Shown here: piece by piece, positions 1 to 4,770 of the stretch
Numbering within the stretch: position 1 is the first letter of the stretch
Layout: each line of letters opens with the position of its first letter
NCBI GenBank assembly: GCA_964602275.1
Contig: CAZRQF010000037.1
Location: forward strand, 1-9,694
DNA: 9,694 nt
Direction of reading: 5' to 3'
DNA from: RGIG6291 sp964602275
GTDB lineage: Bacteria; Bacillota; Clostridia; TANB77; UBA1234
The notes under the pieces: generated by a model
The model's database searches: none
What the model was told of the DNA's origin: nothing
What the model saw: only the letters and a program-made list of their open reading frames with translations
Program-made: the position numbers and the translations under genes

Positions 1-611
1 TCATTTTGGTACCATACTTCAAGTTTATATTCTTTATTTTCAAAACGAATATTTAGCGTTGCAACAAGCTCTTTCCTTTTGTTTTCTTCCAAAAGCCGAT
101 GAGCAAATCCAAGTTCAGACTTCATTACAGTATTTTCAACAATTTCAAAAGGCGTAGTATATAGTTCTCTATTTTCTACTTCAATACTATCTACAATAGC
201 TTCTATGGTAATATTATTGGTGTTCCAAGCACGATTTGGCTCTTCTACCTTTCCATCTTTTAACTTGAGTAACTTTGCAATTTTATTCACATTAATCGCT
301 TCATTTACATTATCAACATATTTTTCTTCAAACGCAAACAAAAAGCCACTACTATCTACATACAGTAAAATAGTTTCAACATTTTTAGAAGGTTTAGGCG
401 TATTAGTTGGCAAAATCAAGGCAACTGCTGGTGCGGTAACTTCTGGAGTGGGTGCAATTGTACAAGTGGCAGTAGGCAAAGCATCTAGTTGAGTGTTGTT
501 ATTACTCTTAGGCTGCGTACAATACCAAACCACACCTATACAAAAAAATCCCACACAAAGAACAACCAATGTCATGAGTGCTAACAATACCTGTAAAGCC
601 TTCTTATACAT
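1..611 (-). CDS. Uncharacterised membrane-anchored protein with Thr/Pro-rich stalk (3' end outside window)
   Basis: The frame is open from an ATG at 611 to the window edge: 203 codons with no stop, so the protein is truncated by the window, not by mutation. The start is supported by a GGAGG at 619-623, 7 bases upstream. Residues 1-4 are MYKK, followed by a hydrophobic helix at about 5-31, then a Thr/Pro-rich stretch at about 44-77 (for example TIAPTPEVTAP and LPTNTPKPSK). A mixed, probably folded region follows from about 79. The positive N-terminus suggests a single-pass or signal-anchor protein with the bulk outside the cell (inference). I recognise no family in the visible part. The layout (short basic N-terminus, one helix, Thr/Pro stalk, outer domain) matches the gene at 831-2108, and the two share an almost identical promoter, so a common role at the cell surface is likely. 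The function is unknown. Confidence 0.85.
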   Translation of the reverse strand, partial: MYKKALQVLLALMTLVVLCVGFFCIGVVWYCTQPKSNNNTQLDALPTATCTIAPTPEVTAPAVALILPTNTPKPSKNVETILLYVDSSGFLFAFEEKYVDNVNEAINVNKIAKLLKLKDGKVEEPNRAWNTNNITIEAIVDSIEVENRELYTTPFEIVENTVMKSELGFAHRLLEENKRKELVATLNIRFENKEYKLEVWYQN

Positions 612-742
612 TTCGTTTCCTCCTTGCTTGCCCTTTTACTTTTAGTAATCTCTCTATATAAAAAGCCTTATTTAAGACTTAGAACAATCAATTTAAATCA
701 TAACTACAATTTATTATCTATAAGTATATTCTAGCATGCTGT

Positions 743-771
743 ATTCTATCACACATTATGTAAATTTTCAA
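743..771 (-). promoter_or_regulatory. Sigma-A-type promoter of the left-edge gene
   Basis: Read on the minus strand there is a -35 box TTGAAA (771-766), a 17-base spacer and a -10 box TAGAAT (748-743). The predicted transcript start is near 736, giving a leader of about 125 bases before the ATG at 611. The stretch TTGAAAATTTACATAAT (771-755) is identical to the promoter of the next gene at 2310-2294. Together with the upstream terminator, this indicates separate transcription of the left-edge gene. Confidence 0.7.
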
Positions 772-783
772 CTGATTTTACGC

Positions 784-818
784 AAAAATTTACCCGCACT
801 TAAAACTTAAGTGCGGGT
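784..818 (-). terminator. Rho-independent terminator of the 831-2108 gene
   Basis: On the minus strand the arm ACCCGCACTTAA and its perfect complement (12 bp) enclose a 3-base loop at 804-806. A T-rich tail (TAAATTTTT) follows just after. It begins 12 bases after the TAA stop at 833-831. It separates this gene's transcript from the next gene, whose promoter lies directly beyond it. Confidence 0.9.
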
Positions 819-830
819 GTTGGGTTTTAT

Positions 831-2108
831 TTAGTCATCCCAGCCCCAATCAATATCAGAGCTAGAAGAACCTCCACCGATGCTAGGGGTTGCACCAATG
901 CTAGGAGTAGCTTCTGCTTCTTCATTATGAGAAGTAGTAGTTTCACCTGCAAACCATGCATCCAAATCATCGGAAGTCGTATTAGAAGTCGTGCTTCCAA
1001 TACTAGGAGTTGCAGTAGCACTATTTCCTCCGATAGAGGGAGTAGCGACTGCGTTGTCGTTATTGGTATTATTGTTATTTTCTTGCTGACCTTCCTGCCA
1101 CCAAGATTCCAAATCCTGACTTTCATCAGTTTCGGGAATGCGAGGAGTAGCAACAGGAGCGTTACCGTTCCACCAGTCTTCCAGACCCTGATCAATGTCA
1201 GCATCAGGAATACGAGGGGTAGCCGTGGGAACCTGAGTAGGTTCTTGAGTGGGCTTTTCGGTAGGCTTTTCGGTAGGCTTTTCGGTAGGTTTTTCGGTAG
1301 GCTTCTGAGTAGGCTTAGCGGTAGCAGTAGGCTTTTCGGTATTTGTTGTTGAACCTCCATTACCATTACCAGTAGTTTTACCACCAGCGATTACCAGACG
1401 GCAGAAATCTTCGTTTTCAAGCTTGACGATGCGAACATCAACAAGGTTTACAACTGCAAGACCTTTGTCGTCACTATTCCAACCCTCACGAGTAGAATTT
1501 GTTTCAAGTAATCCAGCTGCGTTAAAGAAGTCCTGTACGGTTTCATCAGAAACTGCCTGCTTAGCAGAGCGGCCTTTACCAGCACCTTCACGACCGAAGA
1601 TACGACAAATGATACCATTTGTGTTCCGGACAACCTCAAGGCCATCCCAAACATCAACTACGACATCTTCAAAGTCAACCGTATCCAGGTCAGCTTCATA
1701 GATAGCGTAGGTAAAAGGATGTTCTTCCTCATTGATACCAGTAAGTACCACATCAGAAGAATGAAGACCTTCAGTCACTTCGATTTCTTCCAGCTCAAGG
1801 CTAGGAGTAACCAAAGTAGGCACGGTAGGCACCTCAGTAGAAGAAGTTTCAGTCTGGGTAGACTGACTCAACTGCTGCTGAAGCTCTTGCACCTGAGCCA
1901 AGAGGCTCTGATACTCGTCGGACATTTCAACGGGAATGGGTGTGGGGGCAGGGGTCTCGGTAGCGTCCTGTGGTTTGTTCAGATTACTATCCGCATCAGA
2001 AGATGCAGAAGAAGAAATCTGATAGTAACCAAAAATAGCAACGGCAATCGCTGCTACCAGGCAAAGAATCCAGAGTACGCCCTTATTAATCAGTCGGTTC
2101 ATTGACAT
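831..2108 (-). CDS. Uncharacterised membrane-anchored protein with coiled coil, TEKP repeats and acidic/Trp tail
   Basis: A 425-residue protein. The chosen start is the ATG at 2108, which has AGGA 9 bases upstream; the frame stays open upstream to about 2255, but only from a TTG with no binding site. Layout by residue: basic N-terminus (R5, K9); transmembrane helix about 11-28; Ser/Asp and Thr/Pro linker 32-60; short heptad-like coiled coil 63-83 (LLAQVQELQQQL); unrecognised mixed region about 105-243; eight 4-residue TEKP-type units 263-294; tail 296-425 with six ATPSIG/ATPRIP blocks interleaved with DLExWW-like motifs. The N-terminal charge predicts the tail outside the cell. Extended Thr/Pro units resemble wall-spanning stalks of Gram-positive surface proteins (established analogy). 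No LPXTG or SLH anchor is present. GC content is clearly higher than in the neighbouring genes. The GREGAGKG segment (172-179) is not a proper P-loop. The function is unknown; a surface adaptor or scaffold is one possibility (inference). Confidence 0.85.
   Translation of the reverse strand: MSMNRLINKGVLWILCLVAAIAVAIFGYYQISSSASSDADSNLNKPQDATETPAPTPIPVEMSDEYQSLLAQVQELQQQLSQSTQTETSSTEVPTVPTLVTPSLELEEIEVTEGLHSSDVVLTGINEEEHPFTYAIYEADLDTVDFEDVVVDVWDGLEVVRNTNGIICRIFGREGAGKGRSAKQAVSDETVQDFFNAAGLLETNSTREGWNSDDKGLAVVNLVDVRIVKLENEDFCRLVIAGGKTTGNGNGGSTTNTEKPTATAKPTQKPTEKPTEKPTEKPTEKPTQEPTQVPTATPRIPDADIDQGLEDWWNGNAPVATPRIPETDESQDLESWWQEGQQENNNNTNNDNAVATPSIGGNSATATPSIGSTTSNTTSDDLDAWFAGETTTSHNEEAEATPSIGATPSIGGGSSSSDIDWGWDD
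834..1223 (-). repeat. Coding repeats: ATPSIG/ATPRIP blocks with acidic-tryptophan motifs
   Basis: This stretch encodes residues 296-425 of the membrane-anchored protein. Six hexapeptide blocks start at residues 296, 320, 355, 366, 400 and 406: two ATPRIP, then four ATPSIG. Between them sit GLEDWW (308-313), DLESWW (332-337) and DLDAWF (381-386), and the last eight residues are DIDWGWDD. The remainder is Gly, Ser, Asn and Glu, so the tail is probably disordered, with short sticky motifs spaced along it. The DNA copies have diverged, which points to selection on the peptide rather than recent slippage. Confidence 0.8.
1225..1320 (-). repeat. 12-bp tandem repeat encoding a TEKP stalk
   Basis: Eight 12-base units lie in frame, coding (in protein order) TAKP, TQKP, four TEKP, TQEP and TQVP. 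The plus-strand unit is GTAGGCTTTTCG; the central units at 1261-1296 differ at only one base. Unit length is a multiple of three, so copy-number change by slippage would alter stalk length without breaking the frame. Pro at every fourth residue predicts an extended, protease-resistant spacer. Confidence 0.9.
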
Positions 2109-2115
2109 CTTCTTG

Positions 2116-2123
2116 TTTCCTTT
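2116..2123 (-). promoter_or_regulatory. Ribosome binding site deciding the start at 2108
   Basis: The minus strand reads AAAGGAAA here, with AGGA 9 bases before the ATG at 2108. A second in-frame ATG at 2102 is also possible but would be 15 bases away. The site is weaker than the GGAGG sites of the neighbouring genes. Confidence 0.65.
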
Positions 2124-2281
2124 CTGCTTTTCAAATTTGAGCATTGGTCGGTTGAGTAAACAAAGCAACATGAGGAAAATAACAATAAATAAACATAAAT
2201 AAATATATAAAAACCCTTTCTTACATCCTGCACCATAAATAAAATACGATGCCAAAAAGGGGAATACTGATTTATAATTTT

Positions 2282-2310
2282 ATTATAGCACTAATTATGT
2301 AAATTTTCAA
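2282..2310 (-). promoter_or_regulatory. Sigma-A-type promoter of the 831-2108 gene
   Basis: On the minus strand: -35 TTGAAA (2310-2305), a 17-base spacer and a consensus -10 TATAAT (2287-2282). The transcript should start near 2275, leaving an AT-rich leader of about 167 bases. That leader is rich in TTTA-type repeats and shows no convincing riboswitch. The promoter matches the one at 743-771 over 17 consecutive bases and in spacing. It starts about 40 bases past the terminator of the SLH gene. Confidence 0.8.
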
Positions 2311-2348
2311 GCAATTATGCTATTTTCTTCCACCCTTACTGTATTTCT

Positions 2349-2380
2349 AAAAAATAGCCACCCTTTTTTAGGGTAGCTAT
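2349..2380 (-). terminator. Rho-independent terminator of the 2388-4574 SLH gene
   Basis: The minus-strand arms ATAGCTACCCT and AGGGTGGCTAT pair over 11 positions with one G-T wobble, around a loop of five A. A run of T follows at once. The hairpin starts 7 bases past the stop codon. Confidence 0.88.
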
Positions 2381-2387
2381 CTTATTT

Positions 2388-4574
2388 TTAATATTCAGCT
2401 TCTTCTGTTGTTTCATCTGTGATGTAATATGTATGTGCTTCTCTTGTTGCTTCTACTATATCTGCAAATAATTTATGATTTTTATTTACATCAGAAAATC
2501 CTGTTTTAGTTTTAGATGTTACTTCTGCAGGAGCTCTTAATAAGTATAAGTTTACTAGTTGTGCTACTTCTGCTCTTGTTATTGGTTCATCTAATCTTAA
2601 ATTTGTATTAGAATCTGTTAATGGTGTCATGTTTAATCTTGCAAGCAATGTTACTTCTTCTAAAGCCCAATGTTGTGTTAAATATTCATTTCCTACTACA
2701 TATACTCTTGTTGGGTCGTCATATACCTTAATACTTGATTCTAAGTCTTTAATTTCAAAACCGTCATCATTTTCAATCTCAACTCTATTTGCAATTATTT
2801 TTAAGAATTCTGCTCTTGTCATTGCTTTGTTTGGCTTATATGTACCATCTTCATATCCATTGATTATGCCATACTCTGTTGCAGCTATAATTGCTTTTCT
2901 AGCTTCTAAATATGTTTCGTCTAAATCTGGATAATTATATGTTGATTCATCGTATGCTGTTGAAATACCAAAAATTCTAGTTAATACTAATGCACCTTCT
3001 GCTCTTGTTATTGTATCATTTGGTCTAAATGTTGTTTTTCCTGCATCACCAAACATATATGGTGTATGGAAATCTTTGATTTCTGTATCTTTATCTTTAT
3101 ATATCATGTTGATAACTGCTGACTCATCTTTAACTTTACCATCTACTTTAATTTCAGCTAATGGTTTAATTACTTTATATGTAACTTTAGAGCTTCCAAT
3201 TTTTGTGTATTTTAATACTACTGTTTTTGTGCCACTTTCTTCTTCTTCTAATTTTCCTAAGTTCCATGTTATAGTACCTTTAGAAGTTGATACTGTACCA
3301 CCATCTGATTTTACTACTTTAAATGTTTCTGGAACATTTAATACCATTGTTGCACTTTTCTTTAGGTCTTTTCCACCATTTTTATAATCTACATAGTAAA
3401 TTACTTCTTCGTTTAATTCATAAATATTTTTATTAGCTTTATCTTCGTCAGAATCATTTCTTAATGAAACTGCTAATTTGTTTAAATCATCATTTTCTTC
3501 CATCCATGGTTCGATAATTAATTCATTATCATCATCATCGATTTCATACTCGTCGTCAATTATTATTGTATATTCTTTTACAGCTGACTTTGTACCATCT
3601 TTTGCTACTGCATAAATTGTTAAAGTATGCTCACTGCCTTCGTCAAAGCTTGATGGTACTGTTATAGTGCCTTTTGCTGCATTTATAGTTTTGCTTGCTC
3701 CATCGTCCCAAGCGTAAACTATTTTTTCTACATCTATATTGCATGAAGCAATTACATCTAGCTCATCGCTTGCAGATACATATAAGTCTTTTGTTGTTGA
3801 TACTGTGCTGTTACCACTTTTCAAAGTTACAGAAATTGTTGTTTTTTCTGGTTCTACAACCACTTCATTTGGTATTTTTATTGAGTATGAAACTAAATCT
3901 GATAAAGTTCCATCCATAGCCATAGCTCTAACTTTTAATACATGTGTTGTACCAGCTGCATAGTCTTCTGGCACTATTATTTCTGTTACATTACCTTCAA
4001 CTTGCACTTGATCTTTGTCTGCCCATTTATAAGCCACTGCCATAACTTCTTTGTTAGATGTAGCTTTCAATGTTAATTTTGTATTAGTTTTAAGCTCTGT
4101 AACTGCGTTAGGAGTAAGTGTTGTAGTTCCATTTTTTAGTGTTGTAGAAATTGTTGTTTTTTCTTCAACTGCTGGAACATTAATACCTAAACTTACTATA
4201 TTAGAATTTCCAACTAAATTATTTGCATGATCATTTATTACAGCTTCAAGTTGTAATATATGTCTTGTACCTGCTTCAAAATTTGGTATTGAAATTGTAG
4301 CTGTTTTTGTATCTTTCGCTGCAATTTTCAATTCTCCCTTATCCCAGCAATAATAAATTACTAGATTTGTTGTGCTAGGAACATCAACTGAAACATTTAT
4401 TTTTCTATTTGTATCAGTTGTTTTTACATCAATTATTTGTCCTGATGTTAGCGTTGTGCCATCTTTTTTGGCAGTTAAAGCCATAAGCTCTTCACTTGCA
4501 TTTACAACCATTATTGGTAAAAATGTTGTAAATAACATAATGGCAACAAGTAATAATGATACTTTCTTTTTCAT
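2388..4574 (-). CDS. Secreted SLH-domain surface protein with three Ig-like repeats
   Basis: A 728-residue exported protein. The start at 4574 has GGAGG at 4581-4585, 6 bases away. A signal peptide (MKKK, hydrophobic core 5-24, likely cut after VNA at 26) is followed by three related Ig-like repeats at about 30-134, 139-235 and 243-339. Next come a very acidic linker (340-365), a beta domain resembling the DUF11/conserved-repeat type (about 366-478), and SLH repeats with the diagnostic TRAE motif at 523, 586 and 667. SLH domains bind pyruvylated secondary cell-wall polymers, holding the protein on the wall (established for the family). The protein therefore probably sits outside on the peptidoglycan as an S-layer or accessory surface protein. 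No catalytic domain is visible. It is a tandem paralogue of the gene just upstream (4771-6657) and has one extra Ig-like repeat. The tail 692-717 resembles the front half of an SLH repeat. Confidence 0.93.
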   Translation of the reverse strand: MKKKVSLLLVAIMLFTTFLPIMVVNASEELMALTAKKDGTTLTSGQIIDVKTTDTNRKINVSVDVPSTTNLVIYYCWDKGELKIAAKDTKTATISIPNFEAGTRHILQLEAVINDHANNLVGNSNIVSLGINVPAVEEKTTISTTLKNGTTTLTPNAVTELKTNTKLTLKATSNKEVMAVAYKWADKDQVQVEGNVTEIIVPEDYAAGTTHVLKVRAMAMDGTLSDLVSYSIKIPNEVVVEPEKTTISVTLKSGNSTVSTTKDLYVSASDELDVIASCNIDVEKIVYAWDDGASKTINAAKGTITVPSSFDEGSEHTLTIYAVAKDGTKSAVKEYTIIIDDEYEIDDDDNELIIEPWMEENDDLNKLAVSLRNDSDEDKANKNIYELNEEVIYYVDYKNGGKDLKKSATMVLNVPETFKVVKSDGGTVSTSKGTITWNLGKLEEEESGTKTVVLKYTKIGSSKVTYKVIKPLAEIKVDGKVKDESAVINMIYKDKDTEIKDFHTPYMFGDAGKTTFRPNDTITRAEGALVLTRIFGISTAYDESTYNYPDLDETYLEARKAIIAATEYGIINGYEDGTYKPNKAMTRAEFLKIIANRVEIENDDGFEIKDLESSIKVYDDPTRVYVVGNEYLTQHWALEEVTLLARLNMTPLTDSNTNLRLDEPITRAEVAQLVNLYLLRAPAEVTSKTKTGFSDVNKNHKLFADIVEATREAHTYYITDETTEEAEY

Positions 4575-4606
4575 ATAAATCCTCCTATAAAACTTTGATT
4601 AAAATA

Positions 4607-4663
4607 AAAAGAAGCTAACTAAAAATTATATGCCTATGCTTTAATTTTTCCATAGCTTCTTTT
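4607..4663 (-). promoter_or_regulatory. Terminator-like hairpin in the leader of the 2388-4574 SLH gene
   Basis: Between promoter and start codon, the minus strand carries AAAAGAAGCTA and its perfect complement 35 bases later. A second nested pair (AAAAATTA with TAATTTTT) makes one long imperfect stem-loop. The closing arm runs into TTTTTATTTTAATC, like an intrinsic terminator. It could be a leader attenuator or an mRNA-stabilising structure. I recognise no known riboswitch class, and the paralogous gene lacks it. Confidence 0.6.
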
Positions 4664-4692
4664 GTAAAAATATTCTCTTTTCGAGCTCTTTT

Positions 4693-4721
4693 ATTATACC
4701 ATAAAAGTCACAAAAAGGAAA
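4693..4721 (-). promoter_or_regulatory. Extended -10 promoter of the 2388-4574 SLH gene
   Basis: The minus strand reads TATGGTATAAT: a consensus -10 at 4698-4693 with an upstream TGG (extended -10). The -35 position (TTTCCT, 4721-4716) is poor and lies inside the terminator arm of the preceding gene. The transcript should start near 4686, leaving a leader of about 110 bases that contains the hairpin at 4607-4663. Confidence 0.65.
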
Positions 4722-4746
4722 TACTTTTATCAAATATTTCCTTTTT
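4712..4746 (-). terminator. Rho-independent terminator of the 4771-6657 SLH gene
   Basis: The perfect 12-bp arms AAAAAGGAAATA and TATTTCCTTTTT enclose an 11-base loop and end in a T run on the minus strand. The hairpin begins about 24 bases past the stop codon, so the two SLH genes are probably separate transcripts. Confidence 0.85.
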
Positions 4747-4770
4747 ATGTCACTACTTTATTTTTTACGA

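Noticed and set aside
205..492. Plus-strand open frame opposite the left-edge gene.
   Set aside because: It lies antisense to a better-supported frame that has a strong GGAGG site, a membrane helix and a Thr/Pro stalk.
1225..1320. CRISPR array suggested by regular short repeats.
   Set aside because: Units are contiguous 12-mers without spacers and encode an in-frame peptide repeat.
827..1384. Long Leu/Pro/Lys-rich frame on the minus strand overlapping the repeat region.
   Set aside because: It is a shifted reading of the 12-bp repeats and the tail, with no start signal; the 831-2108 frame explains the sequence.
1571..1597. GREGAGKG segment as a Walker A (P-loop) ATP-binding motif.
   Set aside because: The Ser/Thr after the Lys is missing, the segment is predicted outside the cell, and no Walker B or ATPase fold is visible around it.
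2100..2239. Small overlapping frame of about 45 codons (MVQDVRKG...) in the leader of the 831-2108 gene, with its stop overlapping the start region.
   Set aside because: No ribosome binding site before its ATG, and the AT-rich composition readily makes such frames. A leader peptide cannot be excluded but is not supported.
2109..2255. In-frame N-terminal extension of the 831-2108 protein with a hydrophobic stretch.
   Set aside because: It would need a TTG start at 2255 with no ribosome binding site, only about 20 bases from the predicted transcript start. The ATG at 2108 has a site and gives a normal signal-anchor N-terminus.
2629..4578. Several plus-strand open frames opposite the SLH gene.
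   Set aside because: They are antisense shadows of an unmistakable SLH protein and have no domain content or binding sites.
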